DNA of 64,000 nucleotides from Azolla caroliniana (taxonomy: Eukaryota; Polypodiophyta). Below the pieces are notes generated by a model. The model made no database searches. It was not told the DNA's origin and worked only from the letters and a program-made list of their open reading frames with translations. The DNA lies in assembly GCA_043228905.1 (NCBI GenBank), contig JBHGNT010000018.1, positions 9,858,001 to 9,922,000 on the forward strand, read 5' to 3'. Within the stretch, counting starts at the first letter, position 1; the number at the start of each line of letters is the position of its first letter. Shown here piece by piece: positions 1 through 8,502 of the stretch. The position numbers and the translations under genes were made by a program.

Positions 1-144
1 AATGGGAAAAAACCACGGGAGTCCTCAATCTCCAACTATCACTATGAACAGGGATGTACACTGGTGAAGCTACAAGGCAACAACCTTGAGCTCACTGTCT
101 TCGCCACAGGCGGCGGTAATACACAGAGAGACAACGACCTCTTC

Positions 145-177
<33 letters not shown>

Positions 178-508
178 CTGCTCTCACTTCGCATAAAAAT
201 GAGCAACAACAACAAATTGTTTGCCCTATGTCATATTTATACACATATGACTTTCGGGCTATTTACAAATATAGCCTCAAGGGCTCTTGGCAAACATATT
301 CACAAATATGTCCCCGCATCCGGATCTCTCTCCGGGTACATTCGTCATCCGGCTCCGTAACCGGGGTCTTCATCATCCGGATCCGTATCCGGGTACTCTT
401 CATCCGGCTTCATGCCGGGTACTCTTCATCATCCGGTTCCGTAACCGCAACCGGGCTTGCCGTCATTCATCTCCGGACATCCCATCCGGAGGGACCGAAA
501 TCCCAACA
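1..508 (-). repeat. 3' LTR of Copia-1 (cut by window edge)
   Basis: Matches 4748-5255 base for base except three substitutions. It ends ...TCCCAACA at 508, next to a purine tract on the minus strand. It contains a CT/GA microsatellite near 146-176 and an ATTTATAC stretch near 233-242 that reads as a TATA box on the minus strand. Confidence 0.95.
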
Positions 509-520
509 AACTCCCCCTTC
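509..520 (-). other. Polypurine tract of Copia-1
   Basis: Read on the minus strand this is GAAGGGGGAGTT, directly upstream of the 3' LTR that begins TGTTGGGA. It overlaps the pol stop codon. This is the usual second-strand primer of LTR elements. Confidence 0.85.
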
Positions 521-3500
521 ACTTCGGCATGGGATGTCTCTCCAATCCGACTCTCTTCCGGCACGCTCCCAGCTTGTCGGGTGTGAGCACTTTGGTCAGC
601 ATATCTGACCCGTTCTCTTCCGTGTGGATCTTCGTCAGCACGAACTCCTGGTCTTCTATCCTTTCCCGGATCCAGTGATATCTTCGCTGGATGTGCTTCG
701 TCCGGGAGTGATAGGCCGCGTTCTTCGCAAGGTGGATGGCACTCTGACTGTCGCAGTAGAGTCGGTACTCCTCTTGCCGGATACCGAGCTCTCTAATGAA
801 GTCCTTCATCCATATTATTTCCTTGCCGGCTTCAACAGCCGCCATGTACTCCGCCTCCGTGGTTGACAACGCAACCGTCTTCTGCAGCCTCGACTGCCAC
901 GAAACAGCTCCCCCTGCATACGTCATCACATACCCTGATGTGGACCGGCTGGTATCTGCATCAGCCGACATATCAGAATCAGTAAAGCCGTCGAGTTCGG
1001 GCTTACCGGAGCCGAATCGGAGGCACACGTTTGCCGTGCCCTTCAGGTATCGGAGTATCCACTTGACCGCGTTCCAGTGCTCTTTGCCGGGATTGCTCAT
1101 GTATCGGCTCACCACTCCAACTGCATATCCTATGTCCGGTCTTGTACACACCATTGCGTACATCAAGCTTCCAACGGCAGAGGCATATGGTACTTTCATC
1201 ATGTCCTCCTTCTCAGCCTTTGTCTTGGGGCTTTGCTTGCTGGACAACTTGCAGTTTGCCGGGAGGGTTGACCCGACCGGTCTTGCTTCCGACATGTTGA
1301 ACCGGTGAAGCACCTTTGTCACGTACTTCTCCTGTGACAGCCACAACTGCTTCTTCTTCCGGTCCCGGATGATGTGCATCCCTAGTATTTGCCTCGCCGG
1401 ACCCAGGTCCTTCATTGAGAAGGTTTGGTGAAGCGCTTTCTTCAGCGTCCGTATCTTGACCTGGTCCCGTCCGACGATCAACATGTCGTCCACGTATAGG
1501 AGGAGTATTAGAGAGTCTCCTCCTTCGAACTTCTTCACAAACACGCAGTGATCGGACTGCGTTTTGTGGTACCCTTCGTCGGTCATGAAGGAGTCAAACT
1601 TCCGGTACCATTGTCGGGGAGCCTGCTTCAGTCCGTAAAGGCTCTTCTTCAACCGGCATACCAGGTGCTCCTTCCCTTCTTTCTCGAATCCTTCCGGTTG
1701 CTGCATGTAGATCTCTTCTTCGAGGTCACCGTGAAGGAATGCCGTCTTCACGTCCATCTGTTCTACCTCGAGATCCATGCTTGCCGCTATGCTCAGCACC
1801 GTCCGGATGGAGGTCATCTTCACTACCGGGGCAAATATCTCGTCGAAATCGACGCCCTTCTTCTGCTGGAACCCCTTCACCACGATCCTGGCTTTGTATC
1901 TCGGGGGTTTTCCGGCATCTCCCGGTTTCAGCTTGAACACCCACTTGTTCCGAAGTGCCCGCTTTCCTTTCGGCAACTCCACAAGTTCATATGTGTGGTT
2001 CTCATGCAGGGAATCCATCTCCTCCTGCATGGCACTTAACCACCTGCGGCTATGAGTGTCAAGCTTTGCTTCTTCAAAGCTCTCCGGCTCCCCCTCGTCG
2101 GTTAGCAGCACGTGCTCTGGTTCCGGAAATCTCCGGGGGGCCCTTCTCTCTCTTAGAGGATATCTCCGTTCCGGAGCTTCGGTAACCGGCTCCTCCGTTT
2201 CCTCTTCATCCGAATCCATTTCGGGATCGGGGCTGGTTCCGGTATCAGTTTCATCTTCCTCGGCCGGTTCTGTTTCTTCACCGTCTTCGGCCGGATCCTC
2301 GAGTGCTAACCGGTCCCTTGCCGGTCGGGACTGCTCCTCGTAGAGTTGATCCTCACCGGTCGACTTGGAGCTCTTCATCTTCTTCTCCGACTCCCAGTCG
2401 GCGAGTGTCTTGTCCTCCATGAAGATGATATCTCGACTCCTGAATATCTTCTTGTCGACCGGGTCCCATACTCGGTAGCCGAACTCGTCGTCGCCGTAAC
2501 CGAGAAATATGCATGGCCGGGTCTTTGGATCTAACTTTCCTCTCCGGTCCTTTGCCACATGCACGTATGCGAGACACCCGAACACCTTCAGATGCCGGTA
2601 GGACACTTCCTTACCGGTCCACACTTTCTGCGGCGTGTCTCCGTCCAAAGGCACTGAGGGTGATCTATTTATCACATACGTCGCCGTCGACATTGCCTCA
2701 GCCCAAAATCCCTTGGGTAATTTCGCATGCGCCAGCATACTCCGGACCCTCTCCATTATGGTCCGGTTCATCCTCTCGGCCAGCCCGTTCAGTTCCGGCG
2801 TCTTCGGCACGGTAAACTCAAGCCGGATTCCCTTCGAGCGACAGTACTCCGTGAACTGCCCCCGGTATTCCCCTCCGTTATCCGCTCGTATCGCTTTCAG
2901 CTTCTTGCCGGATTCCCTTTCCACTCTCGCGTGGAGTTCTTTGAAGACGGACAATACTTGGTCCTTTGTCTTCAACGGTGCCGTCCACAACTTCCGGTTG
3001 TGGTCATCTATGAAAGTTACGAAGTATTGGGCTCCGCCATGTGACTTCGTTTCTACCTGACACACATCAGTGTGCACCAACTCCAATGGTACACTACGTC
3101 TCGTCGGTGGCCTTGAGTGGAAGGAGGTCCGGTTTTGCTTACCGGCCAGGCAGTCGGTGCACTTCTCCAGGTGCACATGCTTCACTGGAATAAGGTTGTC
3201 TTCTGCAAGCCTCTTCATCCCCTTCTCACTCATGTGACACAGTCTCTTGTGCCACAGCTCACCGGCAGTATCGGCTGCCACGTTCAGCTCCTCCGGACAT
3301 AGCCGGGAATTCATCAGGTACAGTGTGTTGACCTTCCGGGCCCGAGCCACTATCAGGTTCCCCTTGCTGAACTTCATGACACCGTTCCGGATGCTACCCG
3401 TGTAGCCTTCGTCATCTAGCCTCCCGGCCGAAATCAGGTTCAATCGAACCTCCGGAACGTGTCGAACATTCTTCAGCAGCATCTTGCATCCGGTTGATGT

Positions 3501-4592
3501 CATCAGCCACACGTCTCCTATGCCGGCAATCCGGCATGTACCTTCATTTCCCATCCGGACACAGCCGTGCTCACCGGCTGTGTAGGATGAGAAGTATTTC
3601 TTCTCCGGGGTCAGGTGGAACGACGCTCCGGAATCGACCACCCAGGTCATCTCTTCACCGGCACGGTTCAGCTCCCTCTCTTCGGTAATGAGCATTATCT
3701 CTTCTTCACTTGCCGCGAGTGCCGTCGTTCCTTTCCGGTCCTGCCCTCGCCGATCCGGACCTCTCCGGTCCGTGGCTCCCCGGTATGCACCGTTTCTCTC
3801 CGGTGACTTCTTCGAATCGGTGTCGTCGGCTCCGTTGTCCTTTCGGTAATGCCGACAATTCTTCCGAAAGTGCCCCGGCTTCCCACAGTGGAAGCATGTG
3901 GGCCTTCCTCTTGACTGCGACCGGGTCCCCGACTTCTCCCGTCTTTGCGGACTCCGGTTCCATTGTCTTCCCCGATCCGATTCGGTAAGCAGCATCTTCG
4001 GATCGGAAACCGGTTCTTTATCTCTCCGACGCGCTTCTTCGTTCAAAATGCTTGTCTTTACCGTTTGTAGAGACAAGTTATCTTCGGTGCAGGAGGTGCT
4101 GAGAGTCACCACCAAGTTCTCCCAGCTTTCCGGCAATGTACACATCAGAATGATGGCTTGCATTGCATCCTCCAACGGGAACTTGATCGCCGCAAGCTGG
4201 TTCACGAAACCCATGAACGTGCTTACGTGTTCCACCATACTCTCGCCGTCCCGGTACTTGAGGTTCACTATCTTTCTCATCAGGGAGGTCCGGTTCAACG
4301 CATTCTTCCTCTCGTAGAGGCCCGACAGCTTCCGCCACATCTCATATGCGTTGGTGTCGTTCGCCACGTGTTGTAGAACGCTCACGTCGACGTATTGCCG
4401 AATGGTTGCAACGGCTTTCCGGTTCAGAAGCCTCCATTCCGTCTCAAGTACCCCCTTGGGTATTTCCGACCTGTCGATCGGTTCATACAGGTACCGAACA
4501 ATGAGCAGATCCTCCATCTTTATCTTCCAGTCGGCGTAGTTCTGCGCATTCAGCACCATCATCCCCGGCTGCCCGCTGCTGCCGCCTTCCAT
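519..4592 (-). CDS. Copia gag-pol polyprotein, intact (1357 aa)
   Basis: A single open frame encodes the whole replication machinery. Start chosen at the ATG at 4590-4592 (MEGGSS...); the open frame extends further up, but those codons lie in the primer site and LTR. Order by residue: UBN2-type gag (about 1-215), CCHC knuckle CFHCGKPGHFRKNC (233-246), protease DSGA (320-323), pre-integrase H-H/C-C zinc region (about 447-482), integrase with D508, D571 and E606, RT with YVDD (1033-1036), and RNase H with D1205, E1246 and D1281. All catalytic residues I can check are present. The length fits an autonomous Tnt1-like copia protein. The acidic linker between integrase and RT is rich in E, D and P. 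Nothing looks broken, so the element may still be competent. Confidence 0.95.
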   Translation of the reverse strand: MEGGSSGQPGMMVLNAQNYADWKIKMEDLLIVRYLYEPIDRSEIPKGVLETEWRLLNRKAVATIRQYVDVSVLQHVANDTNAYEMWRKLSGLYERKNALNRTSLMRKIVNLKYRDGESMVEHVSTFMGFVNQLAAIKFPLEDAMQAIILMCTLPESWENLVVTLSTSCTEDNLSLQTVKTSILNEEARRRDKEPVSDPKMLLTESDRGRQWNRSPQRREKSGTRSQSRGRPTCFHCGKPGHFRKNCRHYRKDNGADDTDSKKSPERNGAYRGATDRRGPDRRGQDRKGTTALAASEEEIMLITEERELNRAGEEMTWVVDSGASFHLTPEKKYFSSYTAGEHGCVRMGNEGTCRIAGIGDVWLMTSTGCKMLLKNVRHVPEVRLNLISAGRLDDEGYTGSIRNGVMKFSKGNLIVARARKVNTLYLMNSRLCPEELNVAADTAGELWHKRLCHMSEKGMKRLAEDNLIPVKHVHLEKCTDCLAGKQNRTSFHSRPPTRRSVPLELVHTDVCQVETKSHGGAQYFVTFIDDHNRKLWTAPLKTKDQVLSVFKELHARVERESGKKLKAIRADNGGEYRGQFTEYCRSKGIRLEFTVPKTPELNGLAERMNRTIMERVRSMLAHAKLPKGFWAEAMSTATYVINRSPSVPLDGDTPQKVWTGKEVSYRHLKVFGCLAYVHVAKDRRGKLDPKTRPCIFLGYGDDEFGYRVWDPVDKKIFRSRDIIFMEDKTLADWESEKKMKSSKSTGEDQLYEEQSRPARDRLALEDPAEDGEETEPAEEDETDTGTSPDPEMDSDEEETEEPVTEAPERRYPLRERRAPRRFPEPEHVLLTDEGEPESFEEAKLDTHSRRWLSAMQEEMDSLHENHTYELVELPKGKRALRNKWVFKLKPGDAGKPPRYKARIVVKGFQQKKGVDFDEIFAPVVKMTSIRTVLSIAASMDLEVEQMDVKTAFLHGDLEEEIYMQQPEGFEKEGKEHLVCRLKKSLYGLKQAPRQWYRKFDSFMTDEGYHKTQSDHCVFVKKFEGGDSLILLLYVDDMLIVGRDQVKIRTLKKALHQTFSMKDLGPARQILGMHIIRDRKKKQLWLSQEKYVTKVLHRFNMSEARPVGSTLPANCKLSSKQSPKTKAEKEDMMKVPYASAVGSLMYAMVCTRPDIGYAVGVVSRYMSNPGKEHWNAVKWILRYLKGTANVCLRFGSGKPELDGFTDSDMSADADTSRSTSGYVMTYAGGAVSWQSRLQKTVALSTTEAEYMAAVEAGKEIIWMKDFIRELGIRQEEYRLYCDSQSAIHLAKNAAYHSRTKHIQRRYHWIRERIEDQEFVLTKIHTEENGSDMLTKVLTPDKLGACRKRVGLERHPMPK

Positions 4593-4606
4593 TTTCTGTG
4601 TTACAG

Positions 4607-4620
4607 TCCCTCTGATACCA
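4607..4620 (-). other. Primer binding site of Copia-1
   Basis: The minus strand reads TGGTATCAGAGGGA, three bases inside the 5' LTR. TGGTATCAGAG is the plant-element site complementary to initiator methionine tRNA. Confidence 0.9.
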
Positions 4621-4623
4621 CTT

Positions 4624-4891
4624 TGTTGAACACAGTGCTCGGCCACAACCGAGGAATAGGATCAACTCACAGAAAACGGGAAATACAAAGTGCACGAGGA
4701 CAATAGAGAGAGAAAGGTACACTGGATATTTTACGTGGAAAACCCTAAATGGGAAAAAACCACGGGAGTCCTCAATCTCCAACTATCACTATGAACAGGG
4801 ATGTACACTGGTGAAGCTACAAGGCAACAACCTTGAGCTCACTGTCTTCGCCACAGGCGGCGGTAATACACAGAGAGACAACGACCTCTTC

Positions 4892-4924
<33 letters not shown>

Positions 4925-5255
4925 CTGCTCTCACTTCGCATAAAAATGAGCAACAACAACAAACTGTTTGCCCTAAGTCATATTTATACACATATGACTT
5001 TCGGGCTATTTACAAATATAGCCTCAAGGGCTCTTGGCAAACATATTCACAAATATGTCCCCGCATCCTGATCTCTCTCCGGGTACATTCGTCATCCGGC
5101 TCCGTAACCGGGGTCTTCATCATCCGGATCCGTATCCGGGTACTCTTCATCCGGCTTCATGCCGGGTACTCTTCATCATCCGGTTCCGTAACCGCAACCG
5201 GGCTTGCCGTCATTCATCTCCGGACATCCCATCCGGAGGGACCGAAATCCCAACA
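4624..5255 (-). repeat. 5' LTR of Copia-1 (632 bp)
   Basis: Runs from TGTTGAACACAG beside the primer site to ...TCCCAACA. Compared with the left LTR it differs only at 4964, 4976 and 5069. It should hold the promoter and poly(A) signal of the element. Confidence 0.95.
4979..4992 (-). promoter_or_regulatory. Probable TATA box in Copia-1 5' LTR
   Basis: On the minus strand the sequence reads TGTGTATAAATATG, a good plant TATA match. A (GA)n tract follows about 65 bp downstream (4892-4922), within the presumed transcript leader. Assigned by motif and position only. Confidence 0.55.
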
Positions 5256-5608
5256 CCACCAACGTCCCATACCGCCGGATATTAGGATGACTAATACCTT
5301 GGAAGAGATAAACACGATCGTCGAGACGAAAGCCTAGCCTGCACCACCGGTGTCTACGACAGCAGCCTTCCGACGTGATTCTCCTATGAGGGTAGCTAAG
5401 CCTCATATTTATACCTTTTCCTAGGCCCCTTGAATAGATGTGCCTTTCTAAAAGGCTCTCTATTCATTGGTTGTCTAAATCATGATAGTGCATGCACATA
5501 TCATTCATTCTATCCAATCATTAGTCCCCTTTTTAATAATAGTGAACATACCCTTCACTAATGTAAATATTAGTGACCTACCCTCACCAACGTTATGTGT
5601 ACATAACA
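5256..5608 (-). repeat. Partial Gypsy-3-family LTR
   Basis: About 350 bp closely similar to 42330-42683 and 56800-57151, ending ...TGTACATAACA like the intact LTR. The other part of this LTR is absent here and presumably lies left of Copia-1, which would then have landed inside it. Contains the TATA-like ATATTTATACC. The right junction with Copia-1 falls at the same LTR position as the Copia-2 junction at 56799/56800. Confidence 0.85.
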
Positions 5609-6290
5609 GAAGCCGACCGTGGAGGGGGAACGGGCAAAGACACTTGGTGTTCAGCATCTCAACGTGCCACACTTGAGGGGGAGAACGGGCAAAGACACCG
5701 GAATGGGCAAAGGCAAAGAGAATGTCGATTGCGCCGGTAAGGGAAGAACCGACGAGGGGAGAGACAAGAAGAAGAAAGGAGCCAAGTTGACAAAGGAAGT
5801 TGACACATCCAAACAATTCGTAACAAGCGGCAACGGCGGCAAAGTCAAGAAGGACAGAGCTGACCTGAAGAAGAAGGCCAAGACCCGGACATGGTCCGAT
5901 GTGGTGAAGGGCCTAGAACTAGAAAACGAATCGGGAGCAACAAATTCGGACAAGAGCTGGAACGAGTTGGAGACAACCGATTCGGAATAACTAGATCAAT
6001 TCAAGGCCAAGAGGATGAGAGGGCAGCGAAAGTCGACGCCAACACGAAGGAATCAGCGAATCGGCGAGCGCCAAAGTCACAACAACGAGGGAGCTGAGTT
6101 GGGCTTGTTGAGCAAACAAGCCGACCGAGGAGGTCGAGGTGCGCAGAATGAGAAGGGTCGTGGAAAAAGGGACCGGACTGGACAAGGAGCGCGAACGAGG
6201 CAGAGTAAGGCTAGAAGGAGCCGGGTGGAAGGACCGACTGCCATGGAGACTGACACTACAATCTGACCTCAAGTTGAGCTTGAGGGGGAG
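5609..6290 (+). pseudogene. C-terminal pol tail of a Copia-4 relative
   Basis: Plus-strand remnant just upstream of a 3' LTR. It encodes a Lys/Arg/Glu-rich, low-complexity polypeptide with the motif KTRTWSDVVKGLELE near 5880-5930 and SKQADRGGRGAQ near 6110-6150. The same two motifs recur in the tail of Copia-4 (57864-58425, minus strand), so this is a family trait rather than random sequence. RT and RNase H are missing on the left, where the Gypsy-3 LTR fragment begins. A stop near 5990 breaks the frame. No catalytic function can be assigned to this tail; basic composition suggests nucleic-acid binding or nuclear targeting, which is inference. Confidence 0.75.
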
Positions 6291-6728
6291 TGTTGAGCTG
6301 CAAGCTCAACCGGATCCGGATCGGCTGAATAAGCCTGAGCCGGATCGTCATACGGAAGGATGAACCGGATCGGTGAGCCGGTGAGCAAGTGAGCTGGTGA
6401 GCCAGTGAGCAAGTGAGCAAGTGAACCGGATCGGTGAGCCGGATCCAGCAGTAACCGGAAGCTTAGTAACAACATAGGCTACTAAGTAGTTAATGTCTCG
6501 TAGTTACTGTCAGACGCTCATCTGAGCATTGAAGTACATCGTACTTTTGTCAGTCCATATGGAGTTGTCAGTCCACTGAACACATACAATGTATAGATTG
6601 AGTATTTTTTTAATTGAGTTTTCTGTGTGCTCTCTCTCTCTCTCTCTCTGTCTCCCCCGTGTACTATGTTTATTCTAAGCTCTCCATTAAACCTGCGTTT
6701 CTGTGTTCGGTTTTCTATTGCTTCCACA
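6291..6728 (+). repeat. 3' LTR of Copia-4 relative
   Basis: Follows the purine tract TTGAGGGGGAG. Starts TGTTGAGCTGCAAGCTCAAC and ends ...TTGCTTCCACA. Aligns with the Copia-4 LTRs at 57451-57851 and 62785-63227 in reverse orientation. A CT microsatellite lies at about 6630-6652. Confidence 0.85.
6372..6442 (+). repeat. 8-bp minisatellite GTGAGCMR in LTR
   Basis: Variants of GTGAGCCG, GTGAGCAA and GTGAGCTG are repeated head to tail about eight times. Absent from the Copia-4 LTRs, so it expanded in this copy or sublineage. Confidence 0.75.
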
Positions 6729-6738
6729 GGCTATTCTT

Positions 6739-7511
6739 TTACAAGTCCTTCATCCAGATTTTCTCCTTGACGGCTTTTACGACTGCCATGTACTCCGCCT
6801 TCGTGGTTGACAACGCAACCATCTTCTGCAGCCTCGACTGCCCTGATATAGCTCCCCTTGCATAAGTCATGACATATCCGGATGTAGACTGGTTGGTATT
6901 CGCATCAATTGACATATCCGAATCTGTGAATCCGTCAAGTTGGGGTTTACCGGAACCAAACCGGAGGCACATACTCGAGGTGCCTTCCAAGTACCGGAGT
7001 ATCCACTTGATTGCGTTCCAATGCTCTTTTCCGGAATTACTCATGAACCGGCTCACCACTCCGACTGGATTTCCAGCATCTCCCAGTTTCAGCTTGTACA
7101 CCCACTTGTTCCGGAGTGCTCTCTTCCCTTTCGGCCACTCCGTCAGGTCATATGTGTGCTTCTCATGCAGGGAATCCATCTCATCCTGCATGGCACTCAA
7201 CCACTTGCGCCTGTGGGCGTCTCTCTTTGCTTCTTCGAAGCTTTCCGGCTCCCCCTCATTGGTTAGCAGCACATGCTCTGCATCCGGAAATCTCTGGGGG
7301 GCACTTCTCTCTCGGAGAGTACATCTCCGTCCTTGGTTTCTGACTATCAATTCCTCTGTTTGTTCCTCATCCTCTTCCGATTCGAGATCTTGTCTGGTTT
7401 CGGTGTCTCCTCCTCCTCCTTCTTCTTCGGTCGGTTCGGTTTCTTGTCCGTATCCGACCGGTTCGTCGAGTGTCATCCGGTTACCGGCTAACATCCGGTT
7501 TTCAACCGTTA
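6739..7511 (-). pseudogene. Copia-1-family pol with in-frame RT deletion
   Basis: Minus-strand copia remnant that stays open, although it has lost most of reverse transcriptase. From the right it reads the acidic integrase-RT linker, the RT entry (ALRNKWVYKLKLGDAGNP), then jumps straight to VGVVSRFMSN near the RT end and into RNase H (TDSDMS, STTKAEYMA). Compared with Copia-F, roughly 780 bp are missing, YVDD included. The upstream part is cut at 7512 by the TR-GAG A LTR, which donates the first residues of the open frame. The downstream end abuts the LTR at 6728. No PPT or LTR of its own remains. It cannot be functional as pol. Confidence 0.85.
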
Positions 7512-8496
7512 TGTCGTGAAGATCCGTCACTACGCGCGGATCGTGAGGCGGAACCATCGGGGTTCTAGACCGGATGGACTCGAAGTTTGCACTAGCTTTA
7601 GCGAGAAAGGAATTAAGATAGATTGAAAGAGAGAGAGATTGAGATAAGATAGAACACTTGACTTTAGATTGAGAGAGATTAAGATTGAACTCTTGAGTTT
7701 AGATTTGAAGAACAAGATTGATACATCAATTGGATAACGAAATTCTTACTGTTAATTTCTTGATTAATACAACTTTAAGGAAATGACTTGGCTTGGTGGT
7801 AAATATATTGCTTTTTATGTTGGAGGTGCAAGGTTCAAGTCTTGCTTATATCCCTTTTAAAGCACAAAATACTATTAGGCTTTTGGACCAAATATCTTTA
7901 AAACACCATGCACCGTGATCAACCGATCCGATCGATTCGTCTGATTTACATCCGTTCGTTCTGGCCCGGTTTGGTCCGCATCCTGAGGTCGCTGGATGCT
8001 AGTAACTGGGTTTGCCGACACCGGTCAGTCACTGGTTGCCGGTTCCGTCGCCGGCTGGTCGTTGGTCGCCGTCTGTCCGTCCGGTTCCAACTCCATCGCT
8101 GTCCAAAACCAATGAACTTGGCTACATCCATTCATCAAGTCATTCTACTCATCCTTTCTATTCTCCACACATAGACAATGATAATAGCTTTTGCTCTGCC
8201 TTATATATGGTGAGATCCTTATTTGTCTTGTCTATGTGAGACATCTCACAATTTTTTATTTTTCTCTTTTTCTTTGCAAACTTTATACCCACATAACTTG
8301 ACACTTAGATGTCTGTTTGTTATGTAGCAAAGTGCATTCAAAAGCTCTTCAAGACCTCCATCTTTTTGTACCAAGATATTAAACTTATTTAAAATAGTGT
8401 CTTCACTATTATTGTTCTATATTTCGTGAGAAGAACCACACTCCATTTCGTATGTTCCTCACAAGTTTCACACCATTGCCGAAAATCTTCACGACA
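7512..8496 (-). repeat. 3' LTR of TR-GAG A (985 bp)
   Basis: Starts TGTCGTGAAGATCCG and ends AATCTTCACGACA, followed by a pyrimidine run (PPT on the minus strand, 8497-8510). It lacks about 200 bp present in the right LTR (11171-11375). The TR-GAG B LTRs are shorter versions (420-447 bp) of the same family. Confidence 0.9.
7781..7853 (+). other. tRNA-like segment inside TR-GAG A LTR
   Basis: TTGGTGGTAA resembles an A box, and GCAAGGTTCAAGTCTTGC resembles a tRNA T-arm with B box. It lies antisense to the element. The same segment recurs in the other LTR at about 11383-11455. No complete cloverleaf is evident, so this is not called a tRNA gene. Confidence 0.45.
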
Positions 8497-8502
8497 TCCA
8501 CC

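Larger units (their letters stand above)
1..5255 (-). mobile_element. Copia-1: near-complete young Ty1/copia retrotransposon
   Basis: Direct LTRs (1-508 and 4624-5255) flank one uninterrupted gag-pol frame, with a purine tract beside the left LTR and a tRNA-primer site beside the right LTR, so transcription runs on the minus strand. The left LTR starts inside the window: position 1 matches 4748, so 124 bp lie outside. The two LTRs align over 508 bp without indels and differ only at 217, 229 and 322. LTR ends are TGTTG...CAACA. The right flank begins CCACC at 5256; the matching left target-site copy is outside the window. This is the only autonomous-looking element here. The family resembles Tnt1/Tork-type copia by pol motifs. 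Confidence 0.95.
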
